Positions 1-8,082 of a stretch of 36,085 nucleotides of DNA are shown one piece after another. The notes below the pieces were generated by a model. It saw only the letters and a list, made by a program, of their open reading frames with translations, was not told the DNA's origin and did not search any database. The position numbers were made by a program, and so were the translations under genes. Each line of letters opens with the position of its first letter. The first letter of the stretch is position 1. The stretch is from CAVHIG01 sp963636105 (GTDB lineage Bacteria; Bacillota; Clostridia; Peptostreptococcales; Anaerovoracaceae), in assembly GCA_963636105.1 (NCBI GenBank), contig CAVHIG010000013.1:1-36085 (forward strand). Reading direction: 5' to 3'.

Positions 1-2025
1 TCCGCCGTCGCCGCCGTCGCCGCCTGCGCCGCCTTGAGCACTGATATCACTTCCAAAGAGCTTCCAGTCGGAATCTCCGTTGCCGCCACTTCCTGCAGCG
101 CCGCCATCGCCCTCGCTACCGCCGTTGAGGTTCATTGTGATGGCGTTTGCTGCGTCCTGATATACAAGCAATGTGCCTGCAACTGCCGGAGTAACTGCCG
201 AGCTTCCATTCAAAGCAGAAGCCGTTCCGTTTGTACCTATGCCCGCGCCGGCTCCGCCGCCGCCTGAGCCGCCAAAGCCGCCCTGACCGCCGGATGTGCT
301 GCTTTTAAAGAATTGTCTTGCATAGCCATTTCCGCCATTTCCGCCAGCGCCGCCGTCACCGGCCGCGCCGCCGTTTGCATAGACAACGCCGTTTCCTGCG
401 AAGATCAGCGTTGCGCTTTTTGGAAGTAGTATGCCTGCATAGCCGCCGGCGCTGATTACTGTACTGCTACCGCCGTCGCCCTTATCGTTCTTGCCGCTGC
501 CATTTACGCCATTTTTGCCGGATACGCCGCTTGTAGCGTCCTGACCATTTGCGGTCAAGGTATAGCCGTTGAGGTAGATCTTGACATATGCGTTATTTGC
601 GATTCTCAGGCCGTTGCCTACTTTTGTATTACCGTTTAAAGTCAGATTCCCGCTCAGGTAGTAGTCACCCGAGACGAGTGTGCGATTTGAGCTGCCTGTA
701 GTGCTTCCTGTAGTACCGCCAAGCAGCTGGTTCAAATCGACCATATCGTCTGTCTTCTTTACAAATTGTGCGCTGACCGTCACAGGGAAGGCAGGCATTA
801 TAAAGCTATTGCCGTTTACCGAAACCTGCTTACTTGAGTCATTTGTACCCTGCACGGTAATGCTGCTGAGATAGTAGTCAGTATTTGCTGTAGCATCTAC
901 AGTAATCTCGGTGCCCGCTGCGACTGAAGCACCGGATGCTATACTGCCACTTTCTTGGCTGAGTGACAGGCTGCCATTTTGATGGTCCCCAATCGTCACT
1001 GCAGACTCTACGCCTTTGTAGGTGATTTTTACTGGGATGATGTTGTCGGTATTGACGTGATCATCCTTGTCTACTGTGAAGGTATAGGTGGATTCTGAAG
1101 AAGTCAAAGTTTCACCATTTACTTTGACGCTTTCTACCGCATATCCCTCGTCAGGTTTGATATTTATATTTATTTCATCACCCTTTGCTGCCTCAGTGAC
1201 CGTACTGTTTCCCTTTGTGAAGGTCACAGCGCCGGAGCCGCCCTCCTCTGTCACATTCAGGGCATATTGCGCCTGATATAGTGTAACATCGCAGCGCTCT
1301 ACTGTAGTATCTTTTCCGTAGTTCACTGTAACAGTCATGCTCGTCGCATCACCACTCAGAGTGAACGTGTCCGCCGAAACTTTCAACGCGGAGTTTGTGA
1401 TAGCAGGCGTGGTACTCGTGCTATCTCCAGTAGTCGTGGTGATAGCCGGCTGTGACAGCGTTACGATGTGCCATGTAGCATTATCTTCTGTCGGCAAATT
1501 TGTCGGAAGTGCATTTTCCGTAGAGCTATAATACGCCTTCACGGTGAAATCGTCTTTGCTTATCTTATCGCCCGCATCATAGCTCTTGTCGCACACAGCC
1601 GCAATGCCGATAAGATTCCACTCATCACAGGTGTAGAGGTGGAGTGTGTAGCCTTCGCCAGCCACTATCTCAGCAAAGAAGTTGCTGTGTATGGTGCAGC
1701 CGTCATAGTTTGTAGAGCTTATAATTGTACCACTCTCATCAACCTTGATGGTGCAGCTGTTGGTGCAGGACACCAGTTCCGTCAGCCCGTTTTGTTTCTC
1801 CGTCAAGAAGCCGGTTGTAGCGCTTCTAGCATAGAAATATTTGCTCTCTTCCAAATCCTTTAGGCTCATTTCGCTTGTCGACGGAACTGGCGAATACTTA
1901 TAGTACGCATCTACAAAGCCGACATCAGCGCCACCCCCCCCGCTAGCAAAAGCAGCCGTTGGGAGAAGTGAGAGCACCAGACATAAGGTAAGGAATATGC
2001 TAAATACTTTCTTCAATGTTCTCAT
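1..2025 (-). CDS. Secreted glycine-rich surface protein (partial, C-terminus beyond the window)
   Basis: An uninterrupted minus-strand frame of 675 codons runs off the left edge. The N-terminus is a Sec signal peptide: KK, a hydrophobic core near residues 8-21, then PTAAFA before a probable cleavage at residue 27. Eight consecutive G bases encode Gly29-Gly32. Residues about 254-420 hold two segments resembling divergent InlB B-repeats (GYAVESVKVNG and YYLSSITVQG type). From about residue 510 it is dominated by GG-rich low-complexity sequence, as in large adhesin-like proteins; a sorting signal would lie outside the window. The ATG at 2025 directly abuts the AGAAAGGA ribosome-binding site. The in-frame TTG at 2016 has 9-base spacing and gives the typical MKKVFSIF start, so it may be the true start. 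Its substrate or binding partner is unknown. Confidence 0.85.
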   Translation of the reverse strand, partial: MRTLKKVFSIFLTLCLVLSLLPTAAFASGGGGADVGFVDAYYKYSPVPSTSEMSLKDLEESKYFYARSATTGFLTEKQNGLTELVSCTNSCTIKVDESGTIISSTNYDGCTIHSNFFAEIVAGEGYTLHLYTCDEWNLIGIAAVCDKSYDAGDKISKDDFTVKAYYSSTENALPTNLPTEDNATWHIVTLSQPAITTTTGDSTSTTPAITNSALKVSADTFTLSGDATSMTVTVNYGKDTTVERCDVTLYQAQYALNVTEEGGSGAVTFTKGNSTVTEAAKGDEININIKPDEGYAVESVKVNGETLTSSESTYTFTVDKDDHVNTDNIIPVKITYKGVESAVTIGDHQNGSLSLSQESGSIASGASVAAGTEITVDATANTDYYLSSITVQGTNDSSKQVSVNGNSFIMPAFPVTVSAQFVKKTDDMVDLNQLLGGTTGSTTGSSNRTLVSGDYYLSGNLTLNGNTKVGNGLRIANNAYVKIYLNGYTLTANGQDATSGVSGKNGVNGSGKNDKGDGGSSTVISAGGYAGILLPKSATLIFAGNGVVYANGGAAGDGGAGGNGGNGYARQFFKSSTSGGQGGFGGSGGGGAGAGIGTNGTASALNGSSAVTPAVAGTLLVYQDAANAITMNLNGGSEGDGGAAGSGGNGDSDWKLFGSDISAQGGAGGDGGDGG

Positions 2026-2153
2026 TCCTTTCTGTCATAAATATTTTGCAATAACGTGTTTGGCTTCAGCTTTTCGCCCTGTGTAAGGTTACGAATAACA
2101 TTTTCAATGGCCAAAGCCTTCTACATGGGATTTATGCTCACTACCCCCCTTCT

Positions 2154-2209
2154 TTTTTTCAGCTGCCCGAAAATTTGACAGTCTCCATTTTTTCAGCTGC
2201 CCGAAAATT
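2154..2209. repeat. Two 22-bp direct repeats in the leader of the surface-protein gene
   Basis: The same 22 bases, with core CAGCTGCCCGAAAATT preceded by a T-run, occur at 2154-2175 and 2188-2209. The period is 34 bp. They lie 130-185 bp upstream of the start of the secreted protein and downstream of a possible promoter, so they could be a tandem operator or repeated RNA motif. No known regulator family is assigned. Confidence 0.7.
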
Positions 2210-2235
2210 CAATCCTCCGGATTTCGTTTTCAGAC

Positions 2236-2266
2236 AGTATACATCGCAGCTCAAAAAATATTACAA
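2236..2266 (-). promoter_or_regulatory. Possible promoter for the surface-protein gene
   Basis: On the minus strand, TATACT (2236-2241) is preceded by TTGTAA (2261-2266). The 19-bp spacer is longer than ideal. If real, the transcript has a leader of about 200 nt containing the two 22-bp repeats. Confidence 0.3.
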
Positions 2267-2314
2267 CTATCGATACTTGTCTATATTTTAACAAATTCCC
2301 GCGCCCCTGTAAAC

Positions 2315-2353
2315 AAAAAATCGAGATTCTCCAAGCAGAAAATCCCGATTTTT
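2315..2353. terminator. Possible bidirectional intrinsic terminator
   Basis: AAAAAATCGAGATTCT and AGAAAATCCCGATTTTT form an imperfect stem with a six-base loop. There is an A-run on one side and a T-run on the other, so it could work in either direction. It directly follows the short gene remnant on the minus strand. Confidence 0.5.
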
Positions 2354-2361
2354 CAATTATT

Positions 2362-2466
2362 TTAGCCCCTCATGACAGATATGCCGACTTTCTTTTCAAG
2401 GACAAGCGAAATCTCCTTATTCGGAATTGATACGTCATACATATTGCTGGCTGCTTCGCAAATCTG
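2362..2466 (-). pseudogene. Short gene remnant ending MYDVSIPNKEI...VMRG
   Basis: A minus-strand frame, open for about 34 codons, ends at TAA (2362-2364) just before the terminator at 2315-2353. It contains MYDVSIPNKEISLVLEKK. The IPNKEI string recalls a motif of AAA-ATPase/PD-(D/E)XK (DUF1703-like) proteins, but this is recalled similarity only. There is no convincing ribosome-binding site and the frame is blocked by TAA upstream. It is best read as the tail of a lost gene; it could also be chance. Confidence 0.25.
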
Positions 2467-2631
2467 CACTTAGATTTCGTTATGTTTCGCAAAGCCGCGC
2501 ATTCGTTTTTACGACTTTCTGCATAACAAAGAGATTACTGTTCAGATTAGCAACGGGGCAGGCAGCAGGAGAACGATTTAAAAAGAAGATGTTTGTTATC
2601 ACACCGGAAAGATAACAGAATTTTGGCAAAC
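2467..2631. other. Non-coding stretch with no assigned function
   Basis: I see no credible gene here. A small inverted repeat, GTTATC...GATAAC (about 2596-2614), is the only structure noticed. It lies between the gene remnant and the tRNA terminator. Confidence 0.4.
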
Positions 2632-2679
2632 AAAAAAACGACGGCTGAAATAGTCTTGAGTCCTATTTCAACCGTCGTT
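2632..2679 (-). terminator. Rho-independent terminator of the tRNA unit
   Basis: On the minus strand, AACGACGGTTGAAATAG pairs with CTATTTCAGCCGTCGTT across a 9-base loop (one mismatch or wobble), followed by a seven-T run. It begins two bases after the tRNA-Pro CCA end. Confidence 0.9.
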
Positions 2680-2680
2680 A

Positions 2681-2757
2681 TGGTCGGGATGACTGGATTC
2701 GAACCAGCGGCCTTTGCGTCCCGAACGCAACGCTCTACCAAGCTGAGCCACATCCCG
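2681..2757 (-). tRNA. tRNA-Pro (anticodon CGG)
   Basis: The 77-nt gene folds as a cloverleaf: acceptor CGGGATG/CATCCCG, D-arm GCTC...GAGC, anticodon stem TTGCG/CGCAA with loop TTCGGGA, and T-arm CTGG-TTCGAAT-CCAG. The discriminator is A and CCA is encoded. The CGG anticodon reads CCG (Pro). It is transcribed after tRNA-Ala with a three-base gap. Confidence 0.93.
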
Positions 2758-2761
2758 AAAT

Positions 2762-2837
2762 TGGTGGACCTAAGGGGGCTCGAACCCCTGACCTCTTGAC
2801 TGCCAGTCAAGCGCGCTCCCAGCTGCGCTATAGGCCC
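2762..2837 (-). tRNA. tRNA-Ala (anticodon GGC)
   Basis: The 76-nt gene has acceptor GGGCCTA/TAGGTCC, anticodon stem CTTGA/TCAAG with loop CTGGCAG (anticodon GGC), T-arm AGGGG-TTCGAGC-CCCCT and encoded CCA. It is the first gene of the two-tRNA unit, about 30 bases downstream of the predicted start of transcription. Confidence 0.94.
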
Positions 2838-2875
2838 ATTCTCTCGTCCTTAAGCAAAGCTGCCCAACAAAAACA

Positions 2876-2904
2876 AGTATAGCACATATTTCCCGGTGTT
2901 TCAA
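2876..2904 (-). promoter_or_regulatory. Promoter of the tRNA-Ala/tRNA-Pro unit
   Basis: On the minus strand, TTGAAA (2899-2904) and TATACT (2876-2881) are separated by exactly 17 bp, a near-consensus vegetative promoter placed correctly for the tRNAs. Confidence 0.8.
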
Positions 2905-2966
2905 GCACTTTTTTTTGCAATTACCCGTTGCGCCCCGCACCTATCTATCGCCCCGCTATCATCCCT

Positions 2967-3599
2967 CTATCGCCCCGCCAGGCAGCTTTCTATAAAATTC
3001 TGTATCGCCTCATTCTGGCCGCTATTTATGTATCCCGGTTCCTCCACAACCAGCTTGTCCTCCCAAAATCCGAAGCTAAAATCCCCTTCGACTTCCTTTT
3101 CTATCATTTTATTTGTAGAATAATATCCGCAATACTCATTCCAGGCTCCATCCCCCGCAAAGCCTTCCTCACTGAGAAGATAATCAATGAAAAGAGCGCA
3201 GGCATAAGGACACTGTGAATCGCGGATAACGCTTGGATACGTCCCAAAGGCAAAGCCGCTGAAGCCCTCCATCTCATTTTGAATACCAAAAACGCCTATC
3301 TTCTCCCGTTCATCCTCGCTCAGCTTCCTAAGCTTGCTATAACCGACAAGAGCGATAGTCATTCCCCGCGAGCTCGCCAGCTCCTTCATAATGCCGGAGC
3401 TCGAATCTACAGAAAAATCACAATTCGCGATGCGGAATTATACAAAAACAAAATCGAGCTCGTGAAAAAGGCTGCAGCCGTTCAAAAGACTCACGCACAG
3501 CAGGCAAATTACAAGGAGCGCAGTCATACCGCGTCTGCCCCTCCCGGAGCTTTCATTTTCTTTGCGGAAACGGCGCGGGTTTTCTTCGTTTTTTCTCAT
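2967..3599 (-). pseudogene. Decayed ABC transporter solute-binding lipoprotein (internal deletion plus stop)
   Basis: The frame starts at ATG 3599, overlapping the kinase stop by ATGA. It encodes a basic N-terminus, a hydrophobic segment and a lipobox (LLNGC), then hits TAA at 3438-3440. The same frame continues after the stop with DSSSGIMKELASSRG and the C-terminal lobe of a Fe3+-type binding protein (FIDYLLSEEGF, GYYSTNK, KLVVEEPGYI) to TAG at 2967. Read through, the protein is roughly 210 residues instead of the usual 320-350. The lipobox is followed after about 20 residues by sequence normally found mid-protein, so most of the N-lobe has been deleted. The adjoining kinase suggests it was once the periplasmic input component of that sensor. 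It is probably non-functional. Confidence 0.8.
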
Positions 3600-5093
3600 T
3601 TTCCCTTTACCTCCAGGTACTCGCAAAGGACGGCGGCCAGCTTGTATATATCGACCGGCTTTGCCAAATGCGCATTCATGCCCGCGTTCAGAGCCTTTTC
3701 AATGTCGCTTTCGTATGCGTTTGCAGTCATGGCAATTATTGGAATTTCGGCAGCGTCCCCGCGTTCCTTTGCAGCTCCCGGACATGCCATCTCGCGAATC
3801 CGCCTCGTAGCAGCATATCCGTCCATCACCGGCATCTGTATATCCATGAAAATAATGTCATAATACCCTTCAGGACTCGCGGCAAACATATCCACGGCCT
3901 TTTGCCCGTCCTCCGCCGTTTCCACAGCGATACGACTCAAGGAAAGCAGCTCCTCCGCAATTTCAAGGTTCAGCACATTATCCTCGACCAAAAGGCAGCG
4001 GCGCCCCTTATAATCCAAATCCTCCAAGGTGATTTTCTTTGAGCCCAGGGAAGAAGGCTGGCTGCTCTCGTCACTTGCCAGGCGCAGCGGCAGACGCACC
4101 GTAAATTTTGAGCCCTTCCCCGGCTCGCTTTCGACAAGTATCTCGCCATGCATCATGTCCACAAGCGACTTTACGATAGGAAGTCCCAGTCCCGTGCCCT
4201 GCGTTTTGCTGACGCGCACGTCCTCCTCTCTTTCGTAAGGAGCAAACATTTTTTCCATAAATTCACTGCTCATGCCGATGCCCGTGTCACGCACCGACAA
4301 ATAGCACCAAGTGTATTCCGTGTCTCCGAAGATTTTTGCCGCGGAAACGGCGCAGGCGCCCGGGTTTTCCGAAGCGAGCACTTCAGCCGGCTCCTCCTGC
4401 CAAAAGCTCAGCTTTATATCGCCTCCGGCCGGAGTGTATTTGACAGCATTTGAGAGCAGATTCATCAATATTTTCTGAAGTAAGACAGGGTCTGCTATGA
4501 TCTGCTCGTGCAGCAGAGTGTATTCGTTGCTGATGCTCAGATCCTTGCCTGCAAGGAGATTAAAGGAAGCATCGCGCGTCAGTATTGTAGCAGTCCGTGC
4601 ACAGAATTTTTGACATGCTTTCCTCAAAGATTTGACCTACCAGTACGCCTGCTACCTTATCGGAATCCATGACCGGAGCGTAAAAGACCACGCTCACCTC
4701 ATCGCTGAGTTTTTTGTCAAAATCGACCTCAATACCGGATTTTCCCTGAAATCCCAGTTTTATGATGTCGAGCTCCGCAAAGGAAGCCATCTGGTCGCTA
4801 TCTGCCGCTATGTAAAATTCATGGTCAAAGATCTGATATGGCGCGTACTTTGAAGCGTCCAGACCTGCGCCCACAACCTGCGCGTGCCCCTCGATATTTA
4901 TCATGGCCGCGTCGAATTGATTGTCTATGGTTATGGATTCCTCCTGTGTCATAGACTTTATGTAAGAATAGTTTTGCTGATTGATCCTTATACAGCCGGA
5001 AACACCGAAATATGCGACAAATCCGAGCATACACGCAAGGATGAGCAGGAGCAGGAGCTTCAGCCTGCGATTCACTTCTTTATTCATATGCAA
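3596..5093 (-). pseudogene. Hybrid sensor histidine kinase, disrupted by internal deletion and frameshift
   Basis: The N-terminal part (from TTG 5093 or ATG 5087, after GGGAGGGAC) has one membrane segment and an extracytoplasmic sensor domain ending ...GQIFEESMSKIL, then goes out of frame and stops at 4560. A second frame (from about 4600 to 3596) carries HATPase motifs (LLQKILMNLLSNAVKYTP, DTGIGM, GTGLGL) and a receiver domain with FMDIQMPVMDG, where Asp in FMD is the phospho-acceptor, plus AMTANA and AKPVD. The second membrane segment and the HisKA domain with the phosphorylated His are absent, which points to a deletion near 4575-4600 joining two frames. Its stop overlaps the start of the solute-binding pseudogene. 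Functional signalling is unlikely; a free ATPase-receiver fragment could still be made. Confidence 0.8.
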
Positions 5094-5242
5094 AAGTCCC
5101 TCCCCCGGTATCTTCTGCTTTTACACACACTAATGGCAGGCCATCTGAGATCCGCCTTTTTTTATAGTATACACGAGATTTGCCATTTAGGGAATATCCA
5201 TAAAATATTTTATTTCAACTTCAAGCCGCACGGCTGCACGCG

Positions 5243-5710
5243 CTAGCCTTCCTTGCGGGCGAGGAGGCGCACTACCGGGGTACGCGCGCATATCGCCGTT
5301 GCCGCAAAGATATAGAGAACCGAACCGATTATCGCAATCGGCACATTTGCTCCTGCAATCGCATAGACAAATACCAGCTCAAAGAGCGCATGGCCGGTGT
5401 AAATGGCCGCGCCCACAATCACGAGGTCGCGCTTTGCCATCGGCTTTTCCTCCTGCAGGCTCATAAGTGTGCCGGCGCCGTAGGTGACACCCATAGAAAG
5501 TCCGACTATCAACGGAAGTACGGCCTCCTTGCTTATTGTGAGGAGCTTTGCCATCCACGAAAAAGCGTTTACGATTTTGCGCATTACGTCGTAGGCGGCC
5601 AAAAGCTCAATGATTATGCTGATCGGAATGAGGATTTTGGCCATGTTTATCACCATGGAGATAGTACCGTCAAGCATTTCGTTCAAAATTGTATTTATAT
5701 CCGCGCTCAT
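5243..5710 (-). CDS. Gate-domain (nucleoside recognition) membrane protein, second of a pair
   Basis: The 155-residue hydrophobic protein has about four membrane segments, including AKILIPISIIIELLAAYDVM and AVLPLIVGLSMGVTYGAGTL. It resembles the Gate (nucleoside recognition) family, whose members often occur as adjacent half-size pairs such as SpmA/SpmB. The start ATG at 5710 is preceded by GGAGG at 9 bases and overlaps the stop of the upstream partner by ATGA, so translation is coupled. An upstream in-frame GTG at 5719 abuts the ribosome-binding site and is less likely. The transported or sensed molecule is unknown. Confidence 0.75.
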   Translation of the reverse strand: MSADINTILNEMLDGTISMVINMAKILIPISIIIELLAAYDVMRKIVNAFSWMAKLLTISKEAVLPLIVGLSMGVTYGAGTLMSLQEEKPMAKRDLVIVGAAIYTGHALFELVFVYAIAGANVPIAIIGSVLYIFAATAICARTPVVRLLARKEG

Positions 5711-6174
5711 GCGATCCACCCTCCTACAAAGCCCATTATTATGCCGATTATTATGCCGAGTACCACGCGATACGCGGTGATTGCGCTGACCTTTATGCCG
5801 AGCTTCATGGCGATGCCGCCTTCTACCGGCAGGCTGTGCGTCACAGTGGAGATCATCATGATGGTTGTGATGGTGGCCACGTCAAAGTCGAAGCCGTGCA
5901 TCGCGGCGATTACACCGTATTGGTCGGTGAAAAAGCCGGTCACTATAGGGAGCGCGGCCTCAGCCGGGAGATGGAAGAGTGCCATCGCCGGCGTGCAAAT
6001 TTTTGCCAGAAATGGCATCACCGGCGAATATTTCAAAAGCACTGTAAATAGATAGATAGGTACTGTCAGCTTCAGTAGCCTCCAGGCCGTCTTGAGCGCC
6101 TTTACAAGACCAATAAGCACGGTACGCAAGAACTTGCTGTGTATTTTTTCGCATTCCTTTACTATTTTGTCCAT
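5707..6174 (-). CDS. Gate-domain (nucleoside recognition) membrane protein, first of a pair
   Basis: A 155-residue membrane protein with an amphipathic basic N-terminus, followed by segments such as LTVPIYLFTVLLKYS, ALPIVTGFFTDQYGVIAAM and VVLGIIIGIIMGFVGGWIA. The TGFFTDQYG and STVTHSLP regions fit the Gate family. It starts 8 bases after the DNA glycosylase stop and is translationally coupled to the second half-protein through ATGA. Together they probably form one heteromeric membrane protein. The function is inferred from family only. Confidence 0.75.
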   Translation of the reverse strand: MDKIVKECEKIHSKFLRTVLIGLVKALKTAWRLLKLTVPIYLFTVLLKYSPVMPFLAKICTPAMALFHLPAEAALPIVTGFFTDQYGVIAAMHGFDFDVATITTIMMISTVTHSLPVEGGIAMKLGIKVSAITAYRVVLGIIIGIIMGFVGGWIA

Positions 6175-6182
6175 TTTTACAA

Positions 6183-7088
6183 TTATTTCCTTTCTCTGAT
6201 ATAATAGAAAAGATACTGCTGGGCGATGCCGCCGTACTCGCCAAAATGCTCCGCCGCAAAGCTTCTCATACCCCGCACGTCACTCTCCGAAAATCCGTAG
6301 AGCTCGCTCATCACGCGCCGCACCCACACATCTATCGGAAAGCTGTCGCACTTCCCCATCGAAAAGAGCATGATGCAATTCGCTACCTTGGGTCCGACGC
6401 CGCAAAGTCCTGTCAAATATTGGTAAGCCTCGCTGCTTGTCATAGCTTCAGTACGCTTGAGCGTCTCTCCTCCGTCTGCGGAAACGGCGCGGGCCGTCTC
6501 GATTATATATCGTGCTCTATAGCCCAGGCGCACGTCCTCAAGGTCCTCCGGACTAAGCGCCGCAAGCACCTGTGGCCTCGGTATCGTCCACCTACAAACT
6601 GGATCTCTGGCCACTGACTCCTGGCTACTGCTTCCGAACTTCTCACAAGAAATCTCTCCTATATATTCTCCGAAGCGCTCGCAAAGCTTTTCTATGCATT
6701 TTTTGATTCGCGGTATATTGTTATTTTGCGATATGATAAAGGATATCAAGGTCTCCCACTTATCCTGATTTAAAATCCTTATCCCCTGGCCGTATTTTAT
6801 CGCCTCCGCAAGTATATCGTCTTTAGACGATAGGAGCTTTTTTATCTCTCCATAATCCCTATCAAGATCAAAGTAGTGCCGCCATTCTTCTTCCAAAAGC
6901 GGGCGGCTCCCGGCAAGCTTCTCTATAACGAGCCGCCCGCCCGATTCATAGCTTACACGCGCCACCACTCCAAGCGCCGGCCCGATATAGCTCCCGTCCG
7001 GCTGTTTTTCCCAGCGAAAGCACTGCCCGCAATCAAAAATTTGATCCGGATCAAAGTCCCGCACGCCTTCAAATACCAATTTATCCAT
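6183..7088 (-). CDS. 8-oxoguanine-type DNA glycosylase/AP lyase (OGG family)
   Basis: The 301-residue protein removes oxidised purines in base-excision repair. An N-terminal OGG-type domain (FDCGQCFRWE) is followed by a HhH-GPD domain: LISFIISQNNNIPRIKK, the hairpin GLCGVGPKVANCI with the expected catalytic Lys, and FPIDVWVRRVM with the expected Asp. The start at 7088 follows GGTAGGGAAAAT; an upstream in-frame extension to 7127 lacks a good site. Residues near FGSSSQESVARDPVCRW look like an extra loop relative to the family, and the region coding ARAVSADGG contains a copy of the iterated GCGGAAACGGCGC motif. It is upstream of, and probably co-transcribed with, the Gate-domain pair. Confidence 0.88.
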   Translation of the reverse strand: MDKLVFEGVRDFDPDQIFDCGQCFRWEKQPDGSYIGPALGVVARVSYESGGRLVIEKLAGSRPLLEEEWRHYFDLDRDYGEIKKLLSSKDDILAEAIKYGQGIRILNQDKWETLISFIISQNNNIPRIKKCIEKLCERFGEYIGEISCEKFGSSSQESVARDPVCRWTIPRPQVLAALSPEDLEDVRLGYRARYIIETARAVSADGGETLKRTEAMTSSEAYQYLTGLCGVGPKVANCIMLFSMGKCDSFPIDVWVRRVMSELYGFSESDVRGMRSFAAEHFGEYGGIAQQYLFYYIRERK

Positions 7089-7163
7089 ATTTTCCCTACC
7101 GGCTCCTACTCTTCCGCTATCATCCAAATTTTCTCAACTGTCGCTTGCTGCTCTTTCCTCTAT

Positions 7164-7970
7164 TCACTTCTTCAGTCCTCGCACCTCGATATCCAGGCGC
7201 TCTACATTGAAAGCCGTCATCCTCTCGACCTCCTCTGACACGCGCCGTTTCAGCATCTTGGCCACATCCATTATACGATAGCCATATCGCAAAAAGACGA
7301 TGAGCTCGATCTGAATCCCGTCCTCCTGCTTCACCGCCGTCACACGCACCACCGAGGCCACCTCCGGCATATGCGCACACACATAATGCGCGATGTCTGA
7401 AATCACACGTTCCGAAATAAAGTACTCGCCGAGATAGCTGTACGTGGGCCGCACCACCGACTTTTCGCCGAGCGCGCCCTGCCTGCTCCTGCCCTTAAAC
7501 ATCCTGAGCGGATCGAGGAAATATCCTGAAAACTGCCGTTTCAGCGCAAAGGACGGCACCGGAATGACGTGCTTTCCAAGCTCCTTGCGCTGCCACCCCG
7601 CCGTTTCTCGCTCCGCCTCCGTCGTGATGTCATTTATGTCCACAAATTCTGAAATCGCCGGAAGTCCGAGCGCTTCCCGGATTTTTTCAACCATTCCTGT
7701 CGAGGTTCCGAGTATGAGCAGGCTCTCAGGCGCGGCGCTGGCGATTTTCTCCGCGACGGCGCTTCGGTGCTCCTCATCCGTAAACAGCGCGGTTTTTATG
7801 GCGCCGATTTTTGTACTCTGGCGCTTCGCGGAAATGCCCGCGGCCACGTTGTTTCCCATTATAAACAGGCCGTCGTCGATTATGCTTTCTATATTTTTTT
7901 CGCGGCACAGATTTATCGCCTGATAGCTCTTGCCTGTCCCGCTCTTTCCCACAAGGGCGTATACCTTCAT
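7164..7970 (-). CDS. P-loop ATP-binding protein with C-terminal Asp23/Gls24-like domain
   Basis: The 268-residue protein begins MKVYALVGKSGTGKS, a Walker A motif at residues 8-15. A nucleotide-binding half follows, with DDGLFI and SLLILGTSTGM strands. Residues about 170-268 resemble the alkaline-shock Asp23/Gls24 fold (HMPEVASVVRVTAV, IQIELIVFLRYGYRI, DVAKMLKRRVSEEVERMTAF, VERLDIEVRGL). The start is supported by GGAGAAAAGAAA. The C-terminal family is linked to the envelope and membrane in Gram-positives; the ATPase may regulate or localise it, but this is inference. It is divergent from the ferredoxin gene. Confidence 0.75.
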   Translation of the reverse strand: MKVYALVGKSGTGKSYQAINLCREKNIESIIDDGLFIMGNNVAAGISAKRQSTKIGAIKTALFTDEEHRSAVAEKIASAAPESLLILGTSTGMVEKIREALGLPAISEFVDINDITTEAERETAGWQRKELGKHVIPVPSFALKRQFSGYFLDPLRMFKGRSRQGALGEKSVVRPTYSYLGEYFISERVISDIAHYVCAHMPEVASVVRVTAVKQEDGIQIELIVFLRYGYRIMDVAKMLKRRVSEEVERMTAFNVERLDIEVRGLKK

Positions 7971-8014
7971 TTTCTTTTCTCCACTAAAAAGTCAAAATCT
8001 CTGAAACTTTAAGC

Positions 8015-8043
8015 TTTACTTATTTGAACCTATCTGCTATAAT
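8015..8043 (+). promoter_or_regulatory. Promoter of the ferredoxin gene
   Basis: TTTACT (8015-8020) and TATAAT (8038-8043) are spaced by 17 bp, with TGC before the -10 box giving an extended -10. It lies 40 bases before the ferredoxin start. The same -35/-10 pair occurs upstream of livK. Confidence 0.85.
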
Positions 8044-8082
8044 TGAACTATAGGTTTTTAATATTTCAAAGGAGGAACTGAA

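Noticed and set aside
2040..2235. Riboswitch or LytTR boxes in the surface-protein leader
   Set aside because: No known aptamer consensus was found, and the 34-bp period does not fit the roughly 21-bp spacing of LytTR repeats.
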